Position numbers and translations under genes: made by a program
Shown: positions 7,532-13,448 of the stretch, piece by piece
How the letters are laid out: every line of letters begins with the position of its first letter
Position numbering within the stretch: position 1 is the stretch's first letter
Origin: an uncultured bacterium
GTDB taxonomy: Bacteria; Actinomycetota; Actinomycetes; S36-B12
Assembly: GCA_903908025.1 (NCBI GenBank)
Contig: CAIVQM010000081.1
Location: 1 to 15,338, forward strand
Reading direction: 5' to 3'
DNA length: 15,338 bases
The notes under the pieces: model-generated
The model's database searches: none
What the model saw: the letters and a program-made list of their open reading frames with translations, nothing else
Told to the model about the DNA's origin: nothing

Positions 7532-7594
7532 TCACACCAGTCAGGCGGATCCCGCAGCCACTTCCCGGGCTGCGGGGTCCGTCTGCTCGTGTGA
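7532..7594 (+). terminator. Long imperfect hairpin terminator after the GT2 synthase gene
   Basis: The core stem pairs 7542-7559 with 7568-7585: 18 base pairs, two of them G-U wobbles, with an eight-base loop. The left arm contains CGGATCCCGCAGCC and the right arm GGCTGCGGGGTCCG. After a small internal loop, TCACAC (7532-7537) pairs with GTGTGA (7589-7594), so the structure starts right at the stop codon. No U-tract follows, as is common in actinobacteria. It separates the synthase from the tRNA gene. Confidence 0.8.
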
Positions 7595-7621
7595 GGGGCC
7601 GCCAGTGGGCGGAGGCTGGTT

Positions 7622-7649
7622 TCGACCCAGAGGGATGTGCCGATAGACT
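7622..7649 (+). promoter_or_regulatory. Probable promoter of tRNA-Arg
   Basis: TCGACC (7622-7627) as -35 and TAGACT (7644-7649) as -10 are separated by 16 bases; each matches its consensus at four of six positions. A start near 7656 would leave a leader of about 17 bases before the mature tRNA at 7673, as expected for a stand-alone tRNA gene. The call rests on spacing and position, not on any experiment. Confidence 0.55.
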
Positions 7650-7672
7650 CCTCGTCGGTCGCTTGCGGCCAT

Positions 7673-7745
7673 GCGCCCGTAGCTCAACGGATAGAGCACT
7701 TGACTACGGATCAAGAGGTTAGGGGTTCGAATCCCTTCGGGCGCA
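7673..7745 (+). tRNA. tRNA-Arg (anticodon ACG)
   Basis: A complete 73-base cloverleaf. The acceptor arms GCGCCCG (7673-7679) and CGGGCGC (7738-7744) pair perfectly, with discriminator A at 7745. The D-arm starts at AGCTC. The anticodon arm is CTTGA / TCAAG around CTACGGA, giving anticodon ACG at 7706-7708 (decoding CGU, and CGC/CGA after A34-to-inosine editing). The T-arm holds GGTTCGAAT. CCA is not encoded. Seven T's follow at 7747-7753, which may end transcription or help 3' processing. Confidence 0.97.
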
Positions 7746-7764
7746 CTTTTTTTCTACGGTCCCC

Positions 7765-7829
7765 CCGCCTGCGTCAGGCGTGGCTGCACCCCGTCCGATT
7801 TGTCCAACCACCACTGACGCAGCTCGCGA
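7765..7829 (+). repeat. Hairpin repeat, copy 1
   Basis: This 65-base element matches copy 2 (7942-8006) at 57 of 65 positions by direct comparison. Its ends are inverted: CTGCGTCAGGCGTGGCTG near the left pairs with CAACCACCACTGACGCAG on the right, apart from a 2x2 internal mismatch and a G-U pair, giving a stem of about 18 bp and a loop of about 20. The mismatches between copies concentrate in the loop, and the stem is conserved, which suggests the structure matters or that the element moves as a unit. Weaker similarity continues for about 25 bases beyond the right edge (TCGACgAC..GGCC against TCGACaAC..GGCC). Confidence 0.8.
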
Positions 7830-7869
7830 TGGGATTCGACGACAGGGCCGTCCCAGCCCCGTTACACGA

Positions 7870-7915
7870 GCGATAAGCATGTCGCGGGACATGCGATAAA
7901 TATGTCCCGGAACAG
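7870..7915. repeat. Two 23-bp tandem units with overlapping palindromes
   Basis: Units 7870-7892 and 7893-7915 both start GCGATAA and agree at 18 of 23 positions. They contain GCATGTC...GACATGC (7878-7895, loop of four) and CGGGACAT...ATGTCCCG, which share the middle arm, so two alternative hairpins can form. Repeated ATGTCCCG/CGGGACAT units resemble the multiple terminal binding sites at ends of some transposons (for example IS21 or IS481 types). That origin is a guess from pattern; no transposase is nearby. A regulator-binding site is the alternative. Confidence 0.6.
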
Positions 7916-7919
7916 CACA

Positions 7920-7932
7920 CCCTCGGGCGCAC
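7920..7932 (+). repeat. Degenerate second copy of the tRNA-Arg 3' end (possible att-like scar)
   Basis: CCCTCGGGCGCAC here repeats the tRNA 3' end CCCTTCGGGCGCAC (7733-7746) with one base missing. Short copies of a tRNA 3' end downstream of the intact gene are the usual mark of tyrosine-recombinase integration. The match is short and the segment between the copies is only about 190 bases with no integrase, so it is at most a remnant; chance or a simple tandem duplication is possible. Confidence 0.35.
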
Positions 7933-7941
7933 CCTGACCGG

Positions 7942-8006
7942 CCGCCTGCGTCAGGCGTGGCTGCGGTCCGTCCGAAATGCTCAGCCACCACTGACGCAGC
8001 TCGCGA
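7942..8006 (+). repeat. Hairpin repeat, copy 2
   Basis: Same 65-base element as at 7765-7829, offset by 177 bases and in the same orientation. Here the right arm is CAGCCACCACTGACGCAG, which pairs with CTGCGTCAGGCGTGGCTG without the G-U pair seen in copy 1. The same 2x2 internal mismatch is kept in both copies. Confidence 0.8.
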
Positions 8007-8032
8007 GCTGCTTGTCGACAACGTGGCCACAT

Positions 8033-8077
8033 GCAGAAGTCCCGGGACATCAACCATCGACGCCCCAGGACTTCTGC
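8033..8077 (-). terminator. Hairpin downstream of the ABM-like gene
   Basis: GCAGAAGTCC (8033-8042) and GGACTTCTGC (8068-8077) form a perfect 10-bp stem with a 25-base loop. It begins six bases past the stop codon of the minus-strand gene (8083-8085), the position expected of its terminator. There is no U-tract. The left arm runs into CCGGGACAT, which resembles the motif of the tandem units at 7870-7915. Confidence 0.6.
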
Positions 8078-8082
8078 GGAGA

Positions 8083-8388
8083 TCAGGCTCCGGTGCCCGT
8101 CCAGAACATCGCGTCGCCGACGACGTTCGAGGTGCGATGAACGCGATTGTCGAGGTGGGTGGCAACCCACTCGGCCGCCTCGCGGACGGCATGCTCGGCC
8201 TCGTCGTGTGTCTCCCAGACGCTGACGGAGACGATCGTCACCGGATCGACCTCAAGCAGGGTGTAGGCCCGGAAGCCCGGCTGGGCGCTGAAGATCTCGA
8301 TCATGCCGTCGGGGCCCTGAACGGCCTCCGCGACCTCCTTGGCCGTGCCGTGGGTCACGTCATATTGGGCGATGCGAACGTGGTTCAT
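8083..8388 (-). CDS. Small ABM-like (dimeric alpha/beta barrel) protein of unknown function
   Basis: The 101-residue product has the length and pattern of antibiotic-biosynthesis-monooxygenase-type ferredoxin-like barrels: an opening strand MNHVRIAQYDV, a helix AKEVAEAVQG, a central PGFRAYTLLEVD strand pair, then VSVSVWETHDEAEHAVREAA, which is the typical W-E/D-x-x-x-x-A-x-x-A arrangement, and a closing region with GDAMFW. Such proteins dimerise; some are heme-degrading or quinone mono-oxygenases, many have no known reaction. I cannot see residues that settle a substrate. The ATG at 8388 has GAGGAG five bases upstream on its strand, which fixes the start. It stands alone, between hairpins on both sides. 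Confidence 0.75.
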   Translation of the reverse strand: MNHVRIAQYDVTHGTAKEVAEAVQGPDGMIEIFSAQPGFRAYTLLEVDPVTIVSVSVWETHDEAEHAVREAAEWVATHLDNRVHRTSNVVGDAMFWTGTGA

Positions 8389-8414
8389 TCGTTCTCCTCA
8401 TGGTTGGGTTTCCC

Positions 8415-8426
8415 AGTGCCGGCACT
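8415..8426. promoter_or_regulatory. 12-bp perfect palindrome upstream of the ABM-like gene
   Basis: AGTGCCGGCACT lies 26 bases upstream of the ATG at 8388, between it and the preceding terminator hairpin. It is in a position where a dimeric repressor could bind. It may also be a chance GC-rich palindrome; no -10/-35 pair was recognised with confidence. Confidence 0.3.
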
Positions 8427-8454
8427 TCGGCCGGGGTTCTGCCGCGGGGTGTAG

Positions 8455-8488
8455 CGGGCCTGACCATACGTGTCGATGGCCAGGCCCG
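8455..8488 (-). terminator. Hairpin downstream of the metallophosphoesterase gene
   Basis: CGGGCCTG (8455-8462) and CAGGCCCG (8481-8488) form a perfect 8-bp GC-rich stem with an 18-base loop, 23 bases after the stop codon (8512-8514) of the minus-strand gene. It has no U-tract. Position and strength suggest an intrinsic terminator. Confidence 0.6.
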
Positions 8489-8511
8489 TACATCAGTTCC
8501 CCACATCCGGG

Positions 8512-9606
8512 CTACGGTGCAACGACCTGCCGGGTGAAGGTGAAGACCTGCTTGTTGTTGGCGTTGATATCGACCTTCGTCCAGCCGAACGCCGTCTCGC
8601 CGTCGGTGATCAGCCGCTGGAAGTTCGGCAACTGAGCGCCATTGCCATCGAGGAGGGGGTTGTCGAGCAGGTAGCCATGGCTGTCTCCGTTGACCAGCAC
8701 CACGGGCCGCTTCGTGCTCGCGACGAGCTGGGCCAGCTTCGCCTTCTCGTCGGCGTAGTGGGTGATGACGTCGCCGTTGGTCGCCCACATGTCTGCCTGC
8801 TGGACGATCATGATGCCCTTTGATCCGCGACGCTGCGCATCCCGGAATCCGGCCTCGAGCCAAGCCAGGTTGGCTGCGTTGCGGGCGGTGTACTCGGCAA
8901 GGTCGCCGTTCTGCGGCTTCCCACTATCCGCGGTCTTGGCGCCATCGGCATCGATCGGAGCGCCGCTGCCGTCGACCTGCGGGTAGTTGTTATCCGTGCC
9001 AGGAGTGTTGATAGTGATGAAGGTGACGCCACCCTTGGACCAGCGCGCGTTCTCCGGGAACTGTGCGTTCTGGCGCTCGAGCTCGATCGTGGTCGCGCCC
9101 AGGGAGCGCTCGGTGGCGAAGAACATCGTGCGGATTTTGGCGAGCCGCTCGTTGGGATCCCAGTAGCCGGCCTTCTTGCGGTCGCAGTCGGTCCACTCGT
9201 TGTCACCCGGCGTGTACACCGACGGCCAGCTGATCTGGGCGAACGTCGAAGCGGCCTGGTCGTACTGCGCGTCTACGCAGGGCGAACTCCCGCTTTTGAT
9301 GTCCCCGTCGAAGATGGTGAAGGCCAGCGGCTGTGCGTTGATCGAGGCGATCACCTTCGGGAGCGCGGCGAGTCCAGCATCGCTGTAGGGCTGATCGCCC
9401 CACAGGCCGATGCTGAACCCGGCCTGCCGGTCGGACTGCTCATGATCGTGAGACTCACCTTGATTTGAGTCGCCGGACTCATGGCTGCTGTTGCCGTTGC
9501 CGCGATCCGCCGTGGTGGCGGCGGAGGCGGTGAGGGGGGCGGCGAACAGCGTGATGCCGACGGCCACGGAGGCGACGGCGACGAGTGTTGTGCGACGTAC
9601 GGTCAT
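8512..9606 (-). CDS. Secreted calcineurin-like metallophosphoesterase
   Basis: The 364-residue product starts with a clear Sec signal peptide (basic MTVRR, hydrophobic core, LTASA-A near residue 30), followed by a low-complexity His/Asp/Glu/Ser stretch (about 40-60). The catalytic domain (about 63-355) has metal-ligand motifs in the expected order: GLWGDQPY (67-74), FDGDIKSG (99-106), PGDNEW (133-138) and NGDSHGY (306-312), corresponding to the D-x-[HD], GD, GDN[HE] and GD/GH blocks of calcineurin-like phosphoesterases. The substrate is unknown. The ATG at 9606 is chosen because GGGAG lies seven bases upstream and the signal peptide begins there; the open frame reaches 9888 but the extension is unlikely. 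Five cysteines could form extracellular disulfides. Confidence 0.85.
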   Translation of the reverse strand: MTVRRTTLVAVASVAVGITLFAAPLTASAATTADRGNGNSSHESGDSNQGESHDHEQSDRQAGFSIGLWGDQPYSDAGLAALPKVIASINAQPLAFTIFDGDIKSGSSPCVDAQYDQAASTFAQISWPSVYTPGDNEWTDCDRKKAGYWDPNERLAKIRTMFFATERSLGATTIELERQNAQFPENARWSKGGVTFITINTPGTDNNYPQVDGSGAPIDADGAKTADSGKPQNGDLAEYTARNAANLAWLEAGFRDAQRRGSKGIMIVQQADMWATNGDVITHYADEKAKLAQLVASTKRPVVLVNGDSHGYLLDNPLLDGNGAQLPNFQRLITDGETAFGWTKVDINANNKQVFTFTRQVVAP

Positions 9607-9746
9607 ATGTGTTCTCCCTGATGGTGGACTGCTGACTCCACACCCGACCACGACCAAGTGAGCGGAATTCACCGGCGAGATGAAGCCCCGACGAACATCA
9701 GTCAGCCGACAGCCGACAAGCGCTAATGCCAGGTGGTCAGGCTGCT
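9607..9746. other. Intergenic region upstream of the metallophosphoesterase gene
   Basis: These 140 bases should contain the promoter of the secreted phosphoesterase. Visible elements are a short hairpin TGCTTC-AG-GAAGCA (9743-9756) overlapping the stop codon of the preceding minus-strand gene, and two adjacent AGCCGAC units near 9704-9717. No convincing promoter hexamers were found. Confidence 0.3.
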
Positions 9747-10436
9747 TCAGGAAGCATTGGTCACGGTGACAAGCGGGGACATCCACAGTCGCGCTCGCTG
9801 ATCGTCGCGGCCGACAATGCGCCACTTCGCTGCATCGACGGCTGTCGTGGCGATCGATAGGTCCGCGGCGATCTCGTTGCGCGGGCACCCGACCCCGGCA
9901 TCAATTCCGAGCGCGACGTCGAAGGAGGCATCCTGCCAGGGATCGGTATTCGCCCCGCGAGTCCGGACTCGGATGCGCTCGGTGCCATCGGGAACGCAGA
10001 CGGTGAACGTCAATCGTTCATTGGCAAGACCGCAGGCCACTTCCTGATCGCGGACCTGCACGGAGCAACTGCCGTCAGCGGGGGCCGTGACGGGGTCCGC
10101 AACGGTCGCGGCGAGTGGCGCGGCGACGATGGTGGTCGCCTCTTCGGGAGTTGACGAGGAGGCTGTCGGCGATGACGTTGGCGCTGGGGCGACGGGCTCT
10201 TGGGCCAAGATGGTCGGGCCGCTGGGCCTATCTCCGAGAACGCGCCCCGTGACGCCTCCAATGACGAGGCCGGTGACGGCCAGCAGAGAGATGCCCAAGA
10301 TGGTGTGACGCCGACGCCGACGCCGGGCGGCTGCCTCAGTGGGATCCTCGGGTACGACTCGAACCCAGCAGATGGTGCAGTGCGTGGTTCCGGCATTCAG
10401 GGCGTGGCCGCGCGGGCACTCGGCGGGGGTGTCCAT
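9747..10436 (-). CDS. Single-pass membrane protein with N-terminal CPxGH zinc ribbon and extracellular domain
   Basis: The 229-residue protein begins with a small cytoplasmic zinc-binding motif, C7-P-R-G-H11 then C20-T-I-C23, as in CPxGH zinc ribbons of actinobacterial envelope proteins. An Arg-rich stretch (39-43) leads into one helix (about 46-66), giving an N-in topology. A Pro/Ser/Thr/Ala linker (about 78-122) connects to a C-terminal extracellular region with four cysteines (124, 135, 147, 184). The family function is not known to me. The ATG at 10436 has AGGAG on its strand, twelve bases away, a slightly long spacing. A possible -10 TATCCT lies at 10473-10478 (complement). It follows the FkbM-type gene by 75 bases and may be co-transcribed with it. 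Confidence 0.65.
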   Translation of the reverse strand: MDTPAECPRGHALNAGTTHCTICWVRVVPEDPTEAAARRRRRRHTILGISLLAVTGLVIGGVTGRVLGDRPSGPTILAQEPVAPAPTSSPTASSSTPEEATTIVAAPLAATVADPVTAPADGSCSVQVRDQEVACGLANERLTFTVCVPDGTERIRVRTRGANTDPWQDASFDVALGIDAGVGCPRNEIAADLSIATTAVDAAKWRIVGRDDQRARLWMSPLVTVTNAS

Positions 10437-10511
10437 CTGTCAATCACGCTCCTGCGGTCGAGGCTCGTGCTGAGGATAGCCGTAACCGCCAGGATCGACG
10501 ATTGGACGGGC

Positions 10512-11558
10512 CTATCCGGGGAAGTCCGTGCGCACGAACGGGTTCTCCCATAGCTGCGTCCCGTCCTGCACCGTGAACCCCGCAAGGGTCGGATGGGTCA
10601 TCGTGAAGACGGCGGTGCAGGGGTCGTCAATCGCCAGGCCCCAGCCGCGCGGCAGGAAGTGCTGCTGCAGGCGCCCCTCGGTCAGCCGGTCGGTTGTGCC
10701 GATGGCCATCAGCCGGACCTTCTGCTGAATCACGTGGCTGGCCGGCTCGATGAGGTCGAACTCGACACCCTGCACGTCGATGTGCAGCAGGTCGGTCAGG
10801 TCAGGCGCGTCGAGCAGGTCGGCGATCGAGACGGTCGGGACGTCGACATGCGACAGGTGCGCGCCGCGATAGTCGACGTCAGTGCCCGGCAGCGTCCAGA
10901 CGGCGCCGCCCATGTCACCCTCGTCGAGCACCGGGAACTGCAGGGTCGTCGTGGTGTGCCAGCCCGCTGCCTGGATGACGCGCAGTTCGATCCCTTCGGC
11001 GGGTTCACGCATACGTCCGGCGATCTCGTCCGGCGTACCCGTGATGAACTCGGCGCGCACGTCGTTGTCGGCGGCGTGCTGCATCGCCCACTGGCTGCGG
11101 GTCGCATCTGCCTCCACAGCGATGCCCGTTGCACGGAGGCCACGACGGCGCGCCTGCACGATTCCGGCTACCGCCCACGGAGCCCAGCCGGCCCCGATCT
11201 CGACGATGCGGAAGGTGTCGTGGGCGGAGTTGAGGGCCGCCGCGAGGCAGGCGTACTCGACGTCCTCGCTCCGGTAGCCGTCATCCGGGATCGGCAGCGT
11301 CGTGTTGACGCGGCCGGCGAGTTCACGCGGAGCCCATGGCAGCATGGCCACGCGGGTCCGGATGCCATCCCAATCCACGTAGAACTCGAAGTCAGGCTCG
11401 GGGAGCTCGGGAGCCCGCAGGGTCTCCAGGAGGTCCGGTAGGTCCACATCGCGGATCGGTGTCGTCAGGCCGTTGCCGAGGCTGGGGATGGCAGGTGCTG
11501 CAGGCACCGGGACGGCGGCAGATGCGGTGGGCGTGCGCTCCTTCCGCAGCAGTCGCAC
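10512..11558 (-). CDS. FkbM-family (Methyltransf_21) SAM-dependent methyltransferase
   Basis: The 348-residue product has a class-I methyltransferase core. Motif I is VEIGAGWAPWA (119-129), the SAM-ribose acidic position falls in AVEAD (147-151), and LLHIDVQGVEFDLI (257-270) is the hallmark of FkbM-type enzymes (D-x-[EQ]-G-x-E). The first 100 residues are an extra N-terminal region seen in some glycan-modifying members. FkbM relatives O-methylate sugars or polyketides; the acceptor here is unknown. The GTG at 11558 is preferred because GGGAG sits five bases upstream; the frame continues to 11711 but that extension is Arg/His-rich and would overlap the divergent ABC-F gene. It diverges from the ABC-F gene with 89 bases between starts. 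Confidence 0.8.
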   Translation of the reverse strand: MRLLRKERTPTASAAVPVPAAPAIPSLGNGLTTPIRDVDLPDLLETLRAPELPEPDFEFYVDWDGIRTRVAMLPWAPRELAGRVNTTLPIPDDGYRSEDVEYACLAAALNSAHDTFRIVEIGAGWAPWAVAGIVQARRRGLRATGIAVEADATRSQWAMQHAADNDVRAEFITGTPDEIAGRMREPAEGIELRVIQAAGWHTTTTLQFPVLDEGDMGGAVWTLPGTDVDYRGAHLSHVDVPTVSIADLLDAPDLTDLLHIDVQGVEFDLIEPASHVIQQKVRLMAIGTTDRLTEGRLQQHFLPRGWGLAIDDPCTAVFTMTHPTLAGFTVQDGTQLWENPFVRTDFPG

Positions 11559-11647
11559 GTGTACTCCCGACAGTGTTCTCGCGGCCCCCCGTGGCGCGTG
11601 ACGATAGCGCCTCTGGTGACTCCGCGCTCGGGCGACACAATGTCTGG
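11559..11647. promoter_or_regulatory. Divergent promoter region, FkbM-type gene / ABC-F gene
   Basis: These 89 bases separate two divergent starts. For the ABC-F gene, CACAAT (11636-11641) is a fair -10; transcription would then start at or within a base or two of the GTG at 11648, and no Shine-Dalgarno is visible, so a leaderless mRNA is likely. A matching -35 at proper distance is weak (TGGTGA at 11614-11619). The FkbM gene has its own ribosome-binding site, so its promoter must lie further into the region, overlapping that of the ABC-F gene. Confidence 0.35.
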
Positions 11648-13417
11648 GTGCCTCCTGTCCGCAATGTCGTAAATCTGGAGTCGGTGAGCAAGGCGTTCGG
11701 GGAGCGCCCACTGCTGGCCGACGTCTCCACGGGCGTGAATGCGGGCGACCGAATCGGTGTGGTCGGCCGCAATGGGGCTGGCAAGAGCACCCTGCTGGCC
11801 GTCATGGCCGGCGACGAGCCCGTCGACGCAGGTCGTGTCAGCGCCTCGGCCGACGCCCACGTGGGCCTGCTGCGGCAGAACCCGCCCTTCGATCCGGACG
11901 CGACGATCCTGCAGACCGTCGTCGGAAGCCGGGCTACTCACGAGTGGGCGGTCGAGCCGCGGGTTCGCGAGGTGCTCCTCGGCCTGCTGGGCGGATTCGA
12001 CGATGCGGTTCTGGACCGGCGCCTTGGCGGCCTGTCCGGCGGGGAGCGCCGCCGGGTCGAGTTGGCTCGCCTACTGGTTTCCGATCTCGACCTGTTGCTG
12101 CTCGACGAGCCGACGAATCATCTGGATGTCGAGATCGTGGCGTGGCTGGCCGGCTACCTGAAGAGCCGACCGTCGCTGGCGATTGTCGTTGTGACCCATG
12201 ACCGCTGGTTCCTTGACGAGGTGTGCGACCGCACATGGGAGGTCGTTGGCGGCCAGGTGGAGGAGTACGACGGTGGCTACTCCGCCTATGTCCTGTCCAA
12301 AGCGGAGCGCACGCGACAGGGCGCGGCTGCGGAGGCGCGCCGCAACAACCTGTTGCGCAAGGAGCTCGCCTGGCTGCGTCGTGGCGCTCCGGCACGTACG
12401 TCGAAGCCGAAGTTCCGCGTAGACGCAGCCAACGAGCTGATCAGTGCGGAGCCGCCGCCCCGCGATGCCGTCGAACTGCTGTCGTTCGCCGATGCACGAC
12501 TCGGCAAGACGGTGTTCGAGCTGCACGACACATCCCTGTCAATGGGCTCCAAACTGCTGTTCGATCACCTGACGTGGAATGTCGGCCCCGGGCAGCGCAT
12601 TGGCATCCTCGGTGCCAATGGTGCGGGTAAGACATCGCTGATGCGGATGATGCTCGGCGAGATTCGGCCGTCGGCGGGGCGAGTCGTGACGGGTCAGACG
12701 GTCAAGCCTGCGTACCTGTCCCAGCATCTGGAGGAACTCGATCCGACATGGCGAGTACTCGAGTCCGTCGAGCACGTCGCGCAACGCGTCGACCTCGGCA
12801 AGGGACGCGAGCTGACGGCGTCGCAACTGTGCGAGCGGCTGGGCTTCGGGACGGACGGGCAGTGGACGCCTGTCGGTGATCTGTCGGGCGGCGAGCGCAG
12901 ACGACTGCAGCTGACGCGATTGCTGATGGGTGCTCCGAACGTCCTCGTCCTCGACGAGCCGACCAACGACTTCGATGTCGAGACGCTGACCGCTCTGGAG
13001 GATCTGCTTGACGGATTCGCCGGAACGCTGCTGATCGTCTCGCATGACCGCTACTTCCTCGAGCGCGTATGCGATGACTTCGTCGCGCTGCTCGGTGACG
13101 AGCAGTTGCGGCCGCTGACCGGCGGGGTCGAGGACTACCTGGAGCGCCGGCGTGCAGCCACCGCGCAGAAGGCTGCCAGCGCTGTTGTTCCGGTCGCGAC
13201 GGCGACGGCAGCGTCGCAGGATCGCACGGCGCAGAAGGCGATGGCGCGGCTAGAGCGGCAGATCGAGAAGCTGCGCGTGCGCGAGGTGGCATTGCATGAC
13301 GAACTCGCCACGCACGCAACAGACTTCGAGCGCGTGACGACTCTGCACGATGAGCTCCGCGACGTCGAGAACGAACGCGAGGCACTCGAGGAGCAGTGGC
13401 TCGAACTCGTCACGTAG
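11648..13417 (+). CDS. uup: ABC-F ATPase, Uup type
   Basis: This 589-residue soluble protein has two ABC domains and no membrane helices. Domain 1 carries Walker A GRNGAGKST (40-48), signature LSGGE (129-133) and DEPTNHLD (153-160). A charged linker (about 215-265) with RRGAPARTSKPKFR follows. Domain 2 has GANGAGKTS (322-330), LSGGE (412-416) and DEPTNDFD (436-443). A C-terminal coiled coil spans about 525-586. The H-L-D / D-x-D pair of Walker B endings and the C-terminal coiled coil point to Uup among ABC-F proteins, which act on ribosomes or nucleic-acid structures. An antibiotic-resistance ABC-F is less likely. GTG 11648 starts MPPVRNVVNLESVSKAFG, the normal family beginning; the frame extends to 11336 only through the neighbouring methyltransferase gene. 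Confidence 0.9.
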   Translation: MPPVRNVVNLESVSKAFGERPLLADVSTGVNAGDRIGVVGRNGAGKSTLLAVMAGDEPVDAGRVSASADAHVGLLRQNPPFDPDATILQTVVGSRATHEWAVEPRVREVLLGLLGGFDDAVLDRRLGGLSGGERRRVELARLLVSDLDLLLLDEPTNHLDVEIVAWLAGYLKSRPSLAIVVVTHDRWFLDEVCDRTWEVVGGQVEEYDGGYSAYVLSKAERTRQGAAAEARRNNLLRKELAWLRRGAPARTSKPKFRVDAANELISAEPPPRDAVELLSFADARLGKTVFELHDTSLSMGSKLLFDHLTWNVGPGQRIGILGANGAGKTSLMRMMLGEIRPSAGRVVTGQTVKPAYLSQHLEELDPTWRVLESVEHVAQRVDLGKGRELTASQLCERLGFGTDGQWTPVGDLSGGERRRLQLTRLLMGAPNVLVLDEPTNDFDVETLTALEDLLDGFAGTLLIVSHDRYFLERVCDDFVALLGDEQLRPLTGGVEDYLERRRAATAQKAASAVVPVATATAASQDRTAQKAMARLERQIEKLRVREVALHDELATHATDFERVTTLHDELRDVENEREALEEQWLELVT

Positions 13418-13448
13418 CACTGCGGGTGTCGCGCTATATGGTCACCGC

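Larger units (their letters stand above)
7746..8082. other. Gene-free repeat-rich stretch between tRNA-Arg and the ABM-like gene
   Basis: No coding frame here is believable: frames crossing it run through the tRNA or read repeats. In order, it holds a T-run after the tRNA, hairpin repeat copy 1, a 23-bp tandem pair with overlapping palindromes, a second degenerate copy of the tRNA 3' end (7920-7932), hairpin repeat copy 2, and a terminator hairpin of the gene that reads in from the right. The combination looks like an old insertion or tandem duplication next to a tRNA, a common integration site. No integrase or transposase is present. Confidence 0.6.

Noticed and set aside
7637..7876. 79-residue plus-strand frame
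   Set aside because: Its middle is the tRNA-Arg gene read as protein.
7870..7915. CRISPR array
   Set aside because: Only two adjacent imperfect units with no spacer between them and no cas gene.
7719..8192. 157-residue minus-strand frame across the repeat region
   Set aside because: It runs through the tRNA, both hairpin repeats and the ABM-like gene; the repeated AATPDAGG is only the hairpin repeat translated twice.
9607..9888. N-terminal extension of the metallophosphoesterase frame
   Set aside because: The ATG at 9606 has a good ribosome-binding site and starts a textbook signal peptide; the extension would overlap the upstream gene and lacks family similarity.
10593..11441. 282-residue open frame on the plus strand
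   Set aside because: Antisense to the FkbM-type methyltransferase, whose SAM motifs prove the other strand; no recognisable domain.
11336..11647. N-terminal extension of the ABC-F frame
   Set aside because: It would read antisense through the methyltransferase gene; the ABC-F family begins at VVNLESVSKAFG.
11559..11711. N-terminal extension of the FkbM-type frame
   Set aside because: GTG 11558 has GGGAG at proper distance; the extension is low-quality Arg/His-rich sequence and overlaps the ABC-F start.
12702..13385. 227-residue minus-strand frame
   Set aside because: Antisense to uup, very Arg/Ala/Ser-rich, no start context.
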